Assembly (NCBI RefSeq): GCF_001269925.1
Contig: NZ_LHVO01000052.1
Span: 1 to 64,000 of the forward strand
Origin: Pseudomonas sp. MIACH
Lineage (GTDB): Bacteria; Pseudomonadota; Gammaproteobacteria; Pseudomonadales; Pseudomonadaceae
Reading direction: 5' to 3'
DNA length: 64,000 nucleotides
Below are positions 27,580-36,817 of the stretch, piece after piece. The notes beneath the pieces were generated by a model, which saw only the letters and a program-made list of their open reading frames with translations, had not been told where the DNA came from and ran no database searches. Position 1 is the first letter of the stretch, and each line of letters begins with the position of its first letter. The position numbers and the translations under genes were made by a program.

Positions 27580-29223
27580 TTATTCCGAGATGGCGCCGTC
27601 TACCAGCACCTGTGCCTCTTCCACCAGTTGCTTGAGGTGGTCTTCGCCAATGAAGCTCTCGGCGTAGATCTTGTAGATGTCTTCGGTACCCGATGGGCGT
27701 GCGGCGAACCAGCCGTTTTCGGTCATCACTTTCAGACCGCCAATCGCCTGGTTATTGCCCGGCGCATGGCTGAGGATCTGCTGGATACTTTCGCCAGCCA
27801 GCTCAGTGGAGGTCACCTGCTCTGGCGACAGCTTGCCCAGCAGGGCTTTCTGCGCCGGGGTGGCCTTGGCATCGACACGAATGGCGAACGGCTCGCCCAA
27901 GGCATCGGTGAGGCCACGGTAGATCTGGCTCGGGTCCTGGCCTTTGCGCGAGGTCATTTCCGCTGCCAGCAATGCCGGGATCAGGCCATCCTTGTCGGTG
28001 CTCCACACGGTGCCATCCTTGCGCAGGAACGAGGCACCTGCGCTTTCTTCCCCGCCAAAGCCCAATGAGCCTTCGAACAGGCCGTCGGCGAACCACTTGA
28101 AGCCCACCGGCACCTCGTAGAGGCGACGGCCGATGCGTGCGGCCACGCGATCGATCAGGCCGCTGCTGACCACGGTCTTGCCTACAGCCGCATCGGCGCG
28201 CCAGTCAGGACGGTTCTGGAACAGGTAGTCGATGGACACCGCGAGGTAGTTGTTCGGCGCCAACAGGCCGCCGGACGGGGTCACGATGCCGTGGCGGTCG
28301 TGGTCCGGGTCGCAGGCGAAGGCCACGTCGAAGCGTTCCTTGAGGCCGATCAGGCCTTGCATGGCGTAGCTGGAGGACGGATCCATGCGGATCTGGCCGT
28401 CCCAGTCGACGCTCATGAAGCGGAACGTGGCATCGACTTCAGTGTTCACCACCTCCAGGTTCAGGCGGTAGTGCTCGGCAATCGCCGACCAGTAGCGCAC
28501 CCCTGCTCCGCCCAGCGGATCCACGCCCAGGCGCAGGTCAGCGCTGCGGATGGCGTCCATGTCGATCACGTTGATCAGGTCGGCCACGTAGCTGTTGAGG
28601 TAGTCATGGCGATGGGTCGTGTCGGCCTTGAGCGCCTGCGCATGGGTGATGCGCTTGACCCCAGCGAGTTTATTGGCCAGCAGCTCGTTGGCCTTGGCTT
28701 CGATCCACTTGGTGACGTGGGTGTCGGCCGGACCACCGTTGGGCGGGTTGTACTTGTAGCCACCACTTTGCGGCGGGTTGTGGGACGGCGTGATAACGAT
28801 GCCGTCAGCCAGGCCGCTGGTGCGGCCACGGTTGTAGCAGATGATCGCGTGGGAAATCGCCGGCGTTGGCGTGTATTCATCGCCTTCGGCCAGCATCACG
28901 TGCACACCATTGGCGGCCAGCACTTCCAGCGCGCTTGCACCGGCCGGAGTCGACAGCGCATGGGTATCCAGGCCGACAAACAGCGGGCCGTTGATGCCCT
29001 GGGCTTCGCGATACAGGCAGATGGCCTGGCTGATGGCGAGCACATGCCATTCGTTGAAGCTCAGTTCGAAGGAGCTGCCACGGTGCCCGGAAGTGCCAAA
29101 GGCCACACGCTGGGTGGAGATCGCTGCATCAGGCTGTCCGGTGTAATAGGCCGTGACCAGTCGCGGGATATCCACCAGCAACTGGGCCGGCGCCGGCTTG
29201 CCCGCAAAAGGACTGATTGTCAT
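27580..29223 (-). CDS. pgm: Phosphoglucomutase (alpha-D-glucose phosphate-specific)
   Basis: A 547-aa enzyme, the normal length of bacterial Pgm. It interconverts glucose-1-phosphate and glucose-6-phosphate for glycogen, trehalose and envelope sugar metabolism. The phosphoserine loop is TPSHNPP; the metal loop is CDPDHDRHG; the sugar loop is GGEESAG; the phosphate-binding region near the C-terminus is ARPSGTEDIYKIYAES. ATG 29223 gives MTISPFAGKPAPAQLLVDIP, the usual N-terminus; the frame is open for 43 further codons upstream without homology. Monocistronic. Confidence 0.97.
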   Translation of the reverse strand: MTISPFAGKPAPAQLLVDIPRLVTAYYTGQPDAAISTQRVAFGTSGHRGSSFELSFNEWHVLAISQAICLYREAQGINGPLFVGLDTHALSTPAGASALEVLAANGVHVMLAEGDEYTPTPAISHAIICYNRGRTSGLADGIVITPSHNPPQSGGYKYNPPNGGPADTHVTKWIEAKANELLANKLAGVKRITHAQALKADTTHRHDYLNSYVADLINVIDMDAIRSADLRLGVDPLGGAGVRYWSAIAEHYRLNLEVVNTEVDATFRFMSVDWDGQIRMDPSSSYAMQGLIGLKERFDVAFACDPDHDRHGIVTPSGGLLAPNNYLAVSIDYLFQNRPDWRADAAVGKTVVSSGLIDRVAARIGRRLYEVPVGFKWFADGLFEGSLGFGGEESAGASFLRKDGTVWSTDKDGLIPALLAAEMTSRKGQDPSQIYRGLTDALGEPFAIRVDAKATPAQKALLGKLSPEQVTSTELAGESIQQILSHAPGNNQAIGGLKVMTENGWFAARPSGTEDIYKIYAESFIGEDHLKQLVEEAQVLVDGAISE

Positions 29224-29320
29224 GCATAAACCTCGGAAAGAAGAATTTGGAAAAAATGGCAGTTTACTGAGACTTGGACTACTGCGCGACGGTATCGATC
29301 CTACATCTTTAAGAGAAACT

Positions 29321-30727
29321 TCACCCAGTCTGCGCCTGTCGCAACGCATCACTCAATGCTTCCAGGGCAATATCCAGATTGGGTTGCCCGTGGAAGGTGT
29401 GACTCAAGCGCAGGTTCTGCTGGTGCAGGCCACTGACGCTGAACAGCTCGCCGGGGGCGATCACCACCTGTCGTGCGAGCAGACGCTGAAAGGCCTGGCG
29501 CATATCCACCGTAAGGGTGGAGGCCAGCCAGAACGCGGCGCCGGCGGTCGGCATCCGATAGGTCACCTGGTCGCCCAAATGCTGTTCCAGGCGCTGACTC
29601 ATGTGCGCCGCCTGCTCGCTCAAGCGTTGGCGCAGCGAGCCCAGGTGCAGGTCAATCCGCCCGCTTTGGTACAAACGGGCGATTGCGCGCTGGCGGATCG
29701 ACGATAAGCGGAATGAGCGCAGCAGGAACTGGCGCTGCAATTCGTTGCTCATACGCCGGGACAGCAGATACCCGTAGGGGGCTTCCGAGCCGAGTATTTT
29801 CTCGAAGGAGGAAAACACAATCAGCCGCTCAGGGTTCACCAGTTCGCGCAACGGAGTGTGCGTGGCGTCGAAACCCAGCTCACCAAACGTGTCGTTTTCA
29901 ACCAGCCAGCAACCGTGCTGGCCCAGCAGACTGGCTACCTCCACACGTTCGTCGATTGACATGGCCATCCCCGATGGCAGGCTTACCTTCGACGAGAGCA
30001 ACACCAGTTGCACCGATTCATCGCGCAACAGCCTGCCCAGCGCCGCTAGATCCAGGCTACCCTCCGGCGTCCAAGGCAGCTCGACGACGCGCACCCCGGC
30101 GTCCTGCAACAGACGCAGGATCAGCCAATCGCAGGGCGACTCGACAATCACGGTGGTGCCGCGCAGGCCCAGCACCTCGATCAGAATGTCCAGCACGCCA
30201 CGCAGGTCGGCACCGATATACACGTCGTCGGCATGCCAGCAGCGCGTGGGTGACGAGGTATAGCGTGCGGCCAGCGCTGCGCGCAGCTCCCACACCCCGC
30301 AGGGCTGGGACCAGGGCTGCAGATACGACGGGTACTGGCGCACCAACTCCCGCTCCAGTCGCAGCAGCGTTGCGTCCAACGCGCCCGGCAATGCCGGCTC
30401 ATCACCGCTGAGCACCACCATGCCGGGGCGCCGGGCCGCCGCGTAGAGGCGGTCAAGCAGATCCCCTCCGGCCCACGCCAGCGGATTGGCCGACATCGGC
30501 CAGGCGTAATAACCGGATTTGGCCACCGAATAGACCCTGCCCTCCTTCTCCAGCAGCGCGTAGGCATATTGGATGGTCGAAATCGACACGTTCAGGCGCC
30601 CCGCCAACTGCCGCAATGACGGCAGTTTTACCCGGGTGTCGGTACTGACTTCGTTGATCAGACTGATCATGTAGCGATAGACCGCCTGATACGCGAAATC
30701 CGCCTGACGCTCGCCGCGCAGTGTCAT
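29321..30727 (-). CDS. MocR-type regulator (GntR helix-turn-helix fused to aminotransferase fold)
   Basis: A 468-aa protein. Residues 10-80 are a GntR winged helix (VKLPSLRQLAGRLNVSISTI, then YALLEKEGRVYSVAKSGYY). The rest is a fold-type I PLP aminotransferase domain whose Schiff-base lysine is in SSFEKILGSEAPYGYLLSRR. MocR regulators use PLP and an amino-compound as effector and generally do not catalyse transamination. The ATG at 30727 overlaps the stop of the upstream unknown gene (ATGA), so the two are translationally coupled. The target is unknown, and the coupled gene is the best candidate for a functional partner. Confidence 0.9.
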   Translation of the reverse strand: MTLRGERQADFAYQAVYRYMISLINEVSTDTRVKLPSLRQLAGRLNVSISTIQYAYALLEKEGRVYSVAKSGYYAWPMSANPLAWAGGDLLDRLYAAARRPGMVVLSGDEPALPGALDATLLRLERELVRQYPSYLQPWSQPCGVWELRAALAARYTSSPTRCWHADDVYIGADLRGVLDILIEVLGLRGTTVIVESPCDWLILRLLQDAGVRVVELPWTPEGSLDLAALGRLLRDESVQLVLLSSKVSLPSGMAMSIDERVEVASLLGQHGCWLVENDTFGELGFDATHTPLRELVNPERLIVFSSFEKILGSEAPYGYLLSRRMSNELQRQFLLRSFRLSSIRQRAIARLYQSGRIDLHLGSLRQRLSEQAAHMSQRLEQHLGDQVTYRMPTAGAAFWLASTLTVDMRQAFQRLLARQVVIAPGELFSVSGLHQQNLRLSHTFHGQPNLDIALEALSDALRQAQTG

Positions 30728-32142
30728 CGCCCGAACAATGGCACGGCCTGAGCGGCGCCCTGGGCCGCACTGACGTGACGCCCGCCGTTCGCCCTGACCG
30801 GCGGCCGCTTGCGATACAGGTGCTGTAACAAGGGCAGCGGCAGGCCGCTGGTGTCCGTTATCCACTGCTGCAGCATCTCGGCACAGGCGCTGCCTTGCAG
30901 GACTTTGTGCAACTCAGGCAACGCCACCAGCATGCCCGGATGACACTGGCGCAAATAGCTTTCCAGCCGCTCACCGTGATGCAGAAATGGCGAGAACAAC
31001 AGGCAGACCAGTTGGGTTTCATCCAGGCCGAAAAACTGCTGGGCGTAAGTACTGGCGAGCATACGCCCTTCGCGGGTCCCGGCCTGGATAAGCAAATCCT
31101 CAGGCATGTGCAGGCGCCGCAGGTACCCATCGGCCTGCTGGGTAAAACCGTCGACGCCATCTTCATAATCCAGCTCACGCAGGCATTCGGCCTGCAGGCC
31201 ACGCAAATGAGCCATCAGCAGCGGATTGGAATAGGTCGGTTGGCTGAAGTGAAAGCCCAGTGGATCGGGCTTGTAGGCCATGAACTCGGTCAGCAAGGAG
31301 GTCGACGCCAGGTCGACATCTTCCAGCAGGTCGGCAATGCCGATGTAGGCCAAGTGACGATGCCCCACCTGGCTGGGATTATCGCTGGCCGCATAGTGCT
31401 CACCGAACACATCACGGTAGTAACCCGTGCTCAACTCGTCCAGGCGCGAGAACAACGCGTTGAGCGACAGCGGATGGCCCTTGGGCACACGGATGCCGAC
31501 GCTCTGGGCGGTTTTCTTGAGCCAGGCAAGAAACTGACTTTGCTTGCGCGGGGAATCACCGCTGACCAACGCATGGACGCCGCCGTTGCAGGTGGTGACG
31601 CGCTGGTAAAAATCCCCGACCGCCAGGTAGGTGTCGTTGCACAGCGTGGCGCGGCAGTCCCCGGCGCTCTGGTGGCCTACCATCACCCTATTGCGCTGGC
31701 TGATCTCTCGCCCCACCGCCGAGGCCGGGCGCAGGTGATTGAAGGGTTGTACTTCGTGATTTTCCACCATCAGCAATTCGACGCGCGGGTCGTCGTGCAG
31801 AAACAGCCTGCCGTAGCCACGATTGAGCGTGTCGAACTGGCCCTCGGTCATGCCTGCATGCCGTAACGTCGCGACCCTCAGGTTAAAGGTGCGCGGCGCT
31901 CGACCGGCAATGGTCAGTTGAGCCGCCCGCAGCAGCGCCAGGGTATAGCTGCTGACTTCACCGCCACCGTGGGCCACCAGCACCTTGAAATCCCCCACCT
32001 GCTCCATTCCGCCCGCGGCGACAACAATTCGCTGGACCAGCAACTGGAGGGCTGTACGTCCGGCACGATTAAAGTGCCCGATCAAGCGCTGCAGAACTTG
32101 CTGGTAGACATGATTCATAGCCTGTTCGTGAATAGTGCTCAT
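30724..32142 (-). CDS. Unrecognised 472-aa protein coupled to a MocR regulator
   Basis: I do not recognise a family. The protein is soluble, without a signal peptide or membrane helix. It has a patterned N-terminus (HFNRAGRTALQLLVQRIVVAAGG, cited in part: GRTALQLLVQRIV), a mid segment with GGVHALVSGDSPRKQSQF and histidine/cysteine-rich stretches (HQSAGDCRATLCNDTYLAVG), and a helical C-terminal half. An enzyme-like role is possible: the N-terminal VAAGGMEQVGDFKVLVAHGGGE could be a nucleotide or cofactor loop, but this is only a guess. Its stop overlaps the MocR start. Upstream lies 700 bp without genes. A MocR effector enzyme or sensor partner would fit. Confidence 0.72.
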   Translation of the reverse strand: MSTIHEQAMNHVYQQVLQRLIGHFNRAGRTALQLLVQRIVVAAGGMEQVGDFKVLVAHGGGEVSSYTLALLRAAQLTIAGRAPRTFNLRVATLRHAGMTEGQFDTLNRGYGRLFLHDDPRVELLMVENHEVQPFNHLRPASAVGREISQRNRVMVGHQSAGDCRATLCNDTYLAVGDFYQRVTTCNGGVHALVSGDSPRKQSQFLAWLKKTAQSVGIRVPKGHPLSLNALFSRLDELSTGYYRDVFGEHYAASDNPSQVGHRHLAYIGIADLLEDVDLASTSLLTEFMAYKPDPLGFHFSQPTYSNPLLMAHLRGLQAECLRELDYEDGVDGFTQQADGYLRRLHMPEDLLIQAGTREGRMLASTYAQQFFGLDETQLVCLLFSPFLHHGERLESYLRQCHPGMLVALPELHKVLQGSACAEMLQQWITDTSGLPLPLLQHLYRKRPPVRANGGRHVSAAQGAAQAVPLFGR

Positions 32143-32683
32143 AGTTCTACTACCCGAGTTGAAATATCAGTTTCAAGCAACTGCTGACAGTGTTTGCTTG
32201 ACCTATTTTGCGTGTAGGAAAATCGCGCATCGCAGTGTGCGTCGATGATTAAACACTAGCACCGCGCAACAACACGACATGGATCTACCGGAAGAACACC
32301 CTCACCCTAAACAAGCACGCAACCCAATGAAAACATTGGATAATCCATTTGAAACGCGCACCCTAGGACTCTTCCGACAAGTTCCTACGGCCTTTTAATC
32401 GGCCTATTAAAGAAGTGTCCGACAAATAGACTCAAACAACTTTTCCATTTGCTGCGCAGGTACGTTTTATGAAAGCACCTGCCCTCCTGAGCCCGCAGGT
32501 GGACCGCATCGCTAGTTCGAATAACTATGTGCCGCCGCGTCAGAGATTCAATCATTGCTCAATCCTTGAGATGAAAGTGAAGGGGCAATTATCAGTGCTG
32601 GAATAATGATTAATAGATACAGAAGCCGGCCGAAAACCAGTTCAGATCAACGGCTGATACCGCGCAAATAGCGCAGATACGAC

Positions 32684-32712
32684 GACGCCGCGCTGGTATT
32701 CAGCGCGGCGTC
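32684..32712. terminator. Perfect 12-bp GC-rich hairpin
   Basis: GACGCCGCGCTG, a five-base loop GTATT, then CAGCGCGGCGTC. It has no uridine tract on either strand, so it may be a factor-assisted terminator or the end of a small transcript. Confidence 0.55.
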
Positions 32713-32820
32713 AGGGAGAAAAGGCCGGATTTGGGGGCGCAAGTGCCATTCAGGCACGTTCTGGGGCGGGCGGGTTAAGCCCTGTCAAATGGCGCATTTG
32801 CCCCATTCACTCGGGACCTG

Positions 32821-32842
32821 GAGTATTCATTTACGAATACTC
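32821..32842 (-). terminator. Hairpin after the oxidoreductase gene
   Basis: GAGTATTC, six-base loop, GAATACTC. It lies 8 bp beyond the stop at 32850 on the minus strand, without a clear T tract. Probable terminator. Confidence 0.55.
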
Positions 32843-32849
32843 CTACAGC

Positions 32850-33872
32850 TCAAACAGCCGCAACCTGCAACGCAACCCGCTCGCGGCAAGGGCATTCGTC
32901 CATATAACGGTGAGCTTCGACAAACTGATTGAACGGAAACACCGTGGTTTTCAGGGGAACGAGTACACGATCAGCGGTCAGTTGGTTGATATCACGCAAC
33001 GCACGCTGCAAGGCCACCTGATCCTGGATGATGCCCAGCTCCGGTTTGCCGGTGAAGTTACCAATGCAGTGCACAAAGAACTGAATGTTCTTCTGAAACG
33101 CCGCACACGCCGGGAACGGTGTCTGGTTACCGCCTTGCAAGCCATACAGCACCAGGCTGCCACGGGGCGCCAGCACATCACCGAGCAACGACATCTGCGG
33201 GCCGCCCAAACCATCGAACACCACGTCAACGCCACGGTTGTCGGTGAACTTGTTGATTTGCATCAGCAGGTCCTGTTCTTCGGTAACGATCACCTTCTCT
33301 GCCCCGAGGGACAGCAGGTATTCGCGCTCTGCACCGTCCTTGGTGGCGGCAATCACTCGCACACCCAGGGCCTTGCCCAACTGCACAAACGACGGGCCGG
33401 CGCAGTGACTGGCGTCGGTCACCAGGGCAAACTGCCCGGGCTTGACCCGGGCCAGGTCCACATACGCAAAGTAGGCAATCAGCAGCGGCGTGTAGTGCAC
33501 GCTGGCTTCGATGGGGCTCAAGACGTCCGGGTAGCGGGTCAGGGCCGAACGGGGCAGGACGATCTGTTCGCCATACACCGGGTAATCATTGGGGCTCTCG
33601 GCCGGAAAACTGGCCACTTTATCGCCCACTGCCAAATCATCCACGCCGTCGCCCAGCGCGACAACTACACCAGCCATCTCATGGCCAAGGCCGGATGGAA
33701 GACGTGCGTGGGAAGACGCCAGATTCTGGCGCCACAAAATGTCATACCAGCTGATGCCAATGGCCTCGACACGCACCTGCACTTCGCCCGGTGCGGGCTG
33801 CGCGGCCGCATGCTCTTCGCATTTGAGCACCTCGGCCGGACCAAACTTGTGAAAACGGATCGTGCGGGACAT
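32850..33872 (-). CDS. Zinc-type (MDR superfamily) alcohol dehydrogenase/quinone reductase
   Basis: A 340-aa medium-chain dehydrogenase/reductase. The N-terminal GroES-like domain has GLGHEMAGVVVALG; the Rossmann domain has SLGAEKVIVTEEQD and VDVVFDGLGGPQM. The structural-zinc cysteines are absent, and the pattern is that of quinone oxidoreductase-like NADPH enzymes. ATG 33872 (MSRTIRFHKFGPAEVLKCEE) follows GAGG. It is divergent from the LysR regulator at 34140 with 267 bp between, so that regulator is a likely controller. Substrate unknown. Confidence 0.9.
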   Translation of the reverse strand: MSRTIRFHKFGPAEVLKCEEHAAAQPAPGEVQVRVEAIGISWYDILWRQNLASSHARLPSGLGHEMAGVVVALGDGVDDLAVGDKVASFPAESPNDYPVYGEQIVLPRSALTRYPDVLSPIEASVHYTPLLIAYFAYVDLARVKPGQFALVTDASHCAGPSFVQLGKALGVRVIAATKDGAEREYLLSLGAEKVIVTEEQDLLMQINKFTDNRGVDVVFDGLGGPQMSLLGDVLAPRGSLVLYGLQGGNQTPFPACAAFQKNIQFFVHCIGNFTGKPELGIIQDQVALQRALRDINQLTADRVLVPLKTTVFPFNQFVEAHRYMDECPCRERVALQVAAV

Positions 33873-34139
33873 CGCAAACCTCGTCAAAGTAACCTCTAAT
33901 GCCATGAACTTTATCTGGGCTTTGCAGGTAAGGCCATCGGTCGCCATTAATAGTCGACATGCCTGTCATTGATTCCACTACTGAGGAATAGACCTCAAAC
34001 ATCGTAGGAAAACTCAATTAGCCGGTGCAGAGTACCAGCCTTTCCCCGTAAGATTCATGCCGGTCACGCTTCTAAATGGAACCCAAGGGCTCTTATGTGA
34101 CTGCTCTCGTCAAGTTTGCAGACTCTTCCAGGACACAAG

Positions 34140-35054
34140 ATGAACCGTAACGACCTGCGTCGTGTCGACCTTAACCTCTTGATCGTATTCGAAACCTTGA
34201 TGCATGAGCGCAGTGTGACCCGTGCTGCCGAGAAATTGTTCCTCGGCCAACCGGCCATCAGCGCGGCGTTGTCGCGCCTGCGAGGGCTGTTCGACGACCC
34301 GCTGTTCGTGCGCACCGGGCGCAGCATGGAGCCGTCGGCCCGCGCCGTGGAAATCTTCGCCCTGCTCTCGCCGGCCCTGGACTCGATTTCCACCGCCGTC
34401 AGCCGCGCCGCTGAGTTCGACCCTGCCACCAGTACTGCGGTATTCCGCATCGGCCTGTCAGACGATGTCGAATTCGCCCTGCTGCCCCAACTGCTCAAAC
34501 GCCTGCGCGCCGAAGCCCCCGGCATCGTGCTGGTGGTGCGCCGCGTCAACTACATCCTGATGCCCGGCCTGCTGGCCTCCGGTGAAATCTCCATCGGCGT
34601 CAGCTACACCGCCGACCTGCCGGCCAACGCCAAACGCAAAGTACTGCGCCGCAGCCTGCCGAAACTGCTGCGCGCCGACAGCGTGCCGGGCGCCCTGAGC
34701 CTCGACGACTTCTGCGCCCGCCCCCACGCACTGGTGTCGTTCGCCGGCGACTTGAGCGGGTTTATCGATGAAGAGCTGGAGAAGCTCAATCGCAAGCGCC
34801 ATGTGGTACTGGCCGTGCCGCAGTTCAACGGGCTGGGCACCCTGCTTTCCGGCACCGACATCGTCGCCATCGTCCCCGACTATGCCGCCGAAGCACTGAC
34901 GGCCGCAGGTGGTTTGCGCGCGGAAGAACCACCGTTACCGGTGCGCTCGTTCGAGTTGCATATGGCTTGGCGGGGGTCTCAGGACAATGATCCGGGAGAG
35001 CGGTGGTTGCGGTCGCGGATTCAGATGTTTTTTGGGGACCCCGATAGCCTGTAA
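34140..35054 (+). CDS. LysR family transcriptional regulator
   Basis: A 304-aa LysR-type regulator: helix-turn-helix at residues 10-65 (DLNLLIVFETLMHERSVTRA; AISAALSRLRGLFDDPLFVR), then a periplasmic-binding-like effector domain. ATG 34140 follows AGGACACAAG. It is divergent from the MDR oxidoreductase, the usual arrangement for a LysR target. Its 3' end is about 100 bp from the integrase box array, so it marks the left edge of ordinary chromosome next to accessory DNA. A weak hairpin (AATAAC/GTTATT at 35086-35102) follows the stop. Confidence 0.92.
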   Translation: MNRNDLRRVDLNLLIVFETLMHERSVTRAAEKLFLGQPAISAALSRLRGLFDDPLFVRTGRSMEPSARAVEIFALLSPALDSISTAVSRAAEFDPATSTAVFRIGLSDDVEFALLPQLLKRLRAEAPGIVLVVRRVNYILMPGLLASGEISIGVSYTADLPANAKRKVLRRSLPKLLRADSVPGALSLDDFCARPHALVSFAGDLSGFIDEELEKLNRKRHVVLAVPQFNGLGTLLSGTDIVAIVPDYAAEALTAAGGLRAEEPPLPVRSFELHMAWRGSQDNDPGERWLRSRIQMFFGDPDSL

Positions 35055-35154
35055 CGGAACTCCACTAAATTCCATTAAACCTTTTAATAACAACAAGTTA
35101 TTGGCTTTTTAAGTCCATAGCCGTCTGTCTAAATCCAATGGATTCCACGACTCA

Positions 35155-35216
35155 TGGGGGCATAATTGGGGGCAAATTTCGGTTCCTTAAAAAGGATGCC
35201 CCCACCGATGCCCCCA
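35155..35216. repeat. Symmetric array of four TGGGGGCA boxes around the integrase start
   Basis: TGGGGGCA occurs at 35155-35162 and 35167-35174. Its reverse complement TGCCCCCA occurs at 35197-35204 and 35209-35216. Spacing within each pair is 12 bp, and the whole is exactly symmetric about 35185.5. The right-hand boxes cover the integrase start codon. Arm-type integrase binding or autoregulation is the natural interpretation. Confidence 0.85.
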
Positions 35217-36476
35217 AATAATCCGGTTGTTTTCAAACGAAAACTCAGCGATGCCTTGATCCGATCACTGACCGAACCTGGCAAACACGCCGATGGCGAA
35301 GTTCCTGGCCTCTACTTGGAAGTGAGGGCGTCGAGTAAGGTCGGCAAATCCCCTTCCAAGGTTTGGCGATTGAAGTATCGGCTGCATGGGAAGGAAAACC
35401 GCTTCTCCATCGGCGCTTACCCCGACATTAGCCTCAAGGAGGCGCGCGACATTGCCCGCGGCGCACGCCGCGACGTGGCTAACCACACCGCTCCGCTCAA
35501 GGCCAAGACCGCCAAGATTGAGGCACAGTTGCTCAATGAAGAGCGCACCTTCGCTTACGTGGCCGAGCAATGGTTGGCATTCAAGTCTGCCGAACTGGTG
35601 ACCAAATCCATCTCGGGCTTTACCGGAGCGCTGAACAACCACATCTTGCCTGCCATTGGCAAAAAACCGATCAGCGAGATCAAGTTGGAGCACATCACTA
35701 CGATCATCACTGAATTGCGCCGCCAGCGCACCATGGCCATGGCCCGGCGCGTGCGCACCATCATACGTGCCGTTCTGGGCTTTGCCGAAGGTCGCGGCTG
35801 GGTGGAGCGCAATGTGGCGCTCAGTAATATCGAGGAGTTGAAGATTCGCCACATCGTGACCAGCAACCCGGCGATCGAAAGGCCATCCGACCTGGGCAGG
35901 TTTCTTCTACGCCTTGATGACTGCAACGAGGGCAGCGTAGCCACAGCAATGCATCTGCTGGTCATGTTGCCGGTCCGACCAGGCGAACTGGTGCAGATGC
36001 GCTGGGAAGATGTCGACTTGGTGGGCGCCGATTGGCGTTATGTGGTGAGCAAGACCAAGCATCTGGACAAGAGCAAACACATCGTGCCGTTGCCTGAACA
36101 AGCCTTGGTTCTGTTACGCGAGCTACATAAAACCCGCGTGGTGGATGAGGAAGGCAAAGGCTGGGTGTTCGTCTCGCCGGTCTATCCGGGACGTCCCATA
36201 AACCCGACCTCCATGCTCAAGTCCTTTCAGCGTATTTGGCCGGAGTACAACATCACTGCTCACGGCTTTCGCGCGACCTACAGAACCATTGCACACGAGC
36301 ACTTGGGCATCGATCCAATTGTGCTCGAACTATCGTTATCCCACAGAATGCCAGGTGCGCTAGGGGCTGTTTATGCGCGTGCGCAACTGCTAGCGCAACG
36401 CCGGGAAGCGGCTCAACGATGGGCTGACTATTTAGATCATCTACGGCAAAACGCTTGGCGAGTGACGACAGATTGA
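35208..36476 (+). CDS. P4-type tyrosine recombinase (integrase)
   Basis: About 422 aa. The N-terminus is the DUF4102/P4-integrase arm-binding domain (VFKRKLSDALIRSLTEPGKH, YLEVRA, FSIGAYPDISLKEARDIA). The catalytic domain shows the first Arg in LPVRPGELVQMRW, HGFRATYRT (HxxR), LSHRMPGALGAVYARA (second His and nucleophile Tyr). It appears intact. ATG 35208 is preferred because AAAAAGG lies about 13 bases upstream; ATGs at 35196 and 35166 are in frame. No tRNA gene adjoins it. No other phage or conjugation genes follow, so it is an orphan integrase at the left end of a probable genomic island or an eroded one. Confidence 0.92.
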   Translation: MPPNNPVVFKRKLSDALIRSLTEPGKHADGEVPGLYLEVRASSKVGKSPSKVWRLKYRLHGKENRFSIGAYPDISLKEARDIARGARRDVANHTAPLKAKTAKIEAQLLNEERTFAYVAEQWLAFKSAELVTKSISGFTGALNNHILPAIGKKPISEIKLEHITTIITELRRQRTMAMARRVRTIIRAVLGFAEGRGWVERNVALSNIEELKIRHIVTSNPAIERPSDLGRFLLRLDDCNEGSVATAMHLLVMLPVRPGELVQMRWEDVDLVGADWRYVVSKTKHLDKSKHIVPLPEQALVLLRELHKTRVVDEEGKGWVFVSPVYPGRPINPTSMLKSFQRIWPEYNITAHGFRATYRTIAHEHLGIDPIVLELSLSHRMPGALGAVYARAQLLAQRREAAQRWADYLDHLRQNAWRVTTD

Positions 36477-36807
36477 AGATATACGAAAATCAGGAGAATG
36501 GAGTAGGAAACGAGACTCATATCTGGCGTCCGACTCGTTGAAATCTAAGGGGTTTCTTTTCTTGCCGGAGCAGGAAAAGACTCAATTCTGGACTTGTTTT
36601 TGAGGTGTATCAAGGGCCAAGAAAGAGTGATTCCGGACTATGCCATTTTCTTCGCCCCCATAGCCAGTCGGACGGGAGGCAGCGTCGGCGAAGGATGATG
36701 TCGCGGCCCGATGGGGGGGGCTACCACTTCAGCCATTTCGCAGCGTAGTACATGCGCTGTTGCCTAGTTACCGTCCCACCCGTCATGCGCCGCTATACCG
36801 CCGCGTG
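36477..36807. other. Non-coding interval after the integrase
   Basis: 331 bp with no convincing gene. It contains a run of eight G (36712-36719) and a hairpin at its right edge. It may hold island-end sequences, but I see no repeat of the integrase box array. Confidence 0.45.
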
Positions 36808-36817
36808 TTACACGCGG
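36801..36817 (-). terminator. Hairpin overlapping the chemoreceptor stop
   Basis: CCGCGTG, loop TTA, CACGCGG; the chemoreceptor stop codon (36808-36810) is the loop. It could help end the minus-strand transcript. Confidence 0.5.

Larger units (their letters stand above)
32143..32849. other. Long non-coding interval with strong hairpins
   Basis: No protein gene is evident in about 700 bp. It is AT-richer in its left half, which should contain the promoter of the 32142 gene. It holds a 12-bp perfect hairpin (32684-32712) and a second one (32821-32842) just past the oxidoreductase stop. A small RNA could be encoded here, but I have no specific signature for one. Confidence 0.5.

Noticed and set aside
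28291..29229. 312-codon open frame on the plus strand
   Set aside because: Antisense of pgm.
32910..33899. 329-codon open frame on the plus strand
   Set aside because: Antisense of the MDR oxidoreductase, which has clear Rossmann and GroES-like motifs.
35055..35154. tRNA or att site next to the integrase
   Set aside because: No cloverleaf or TTCGA-type T-loop is present, and I found no second copy of the flanking sequence in the window.
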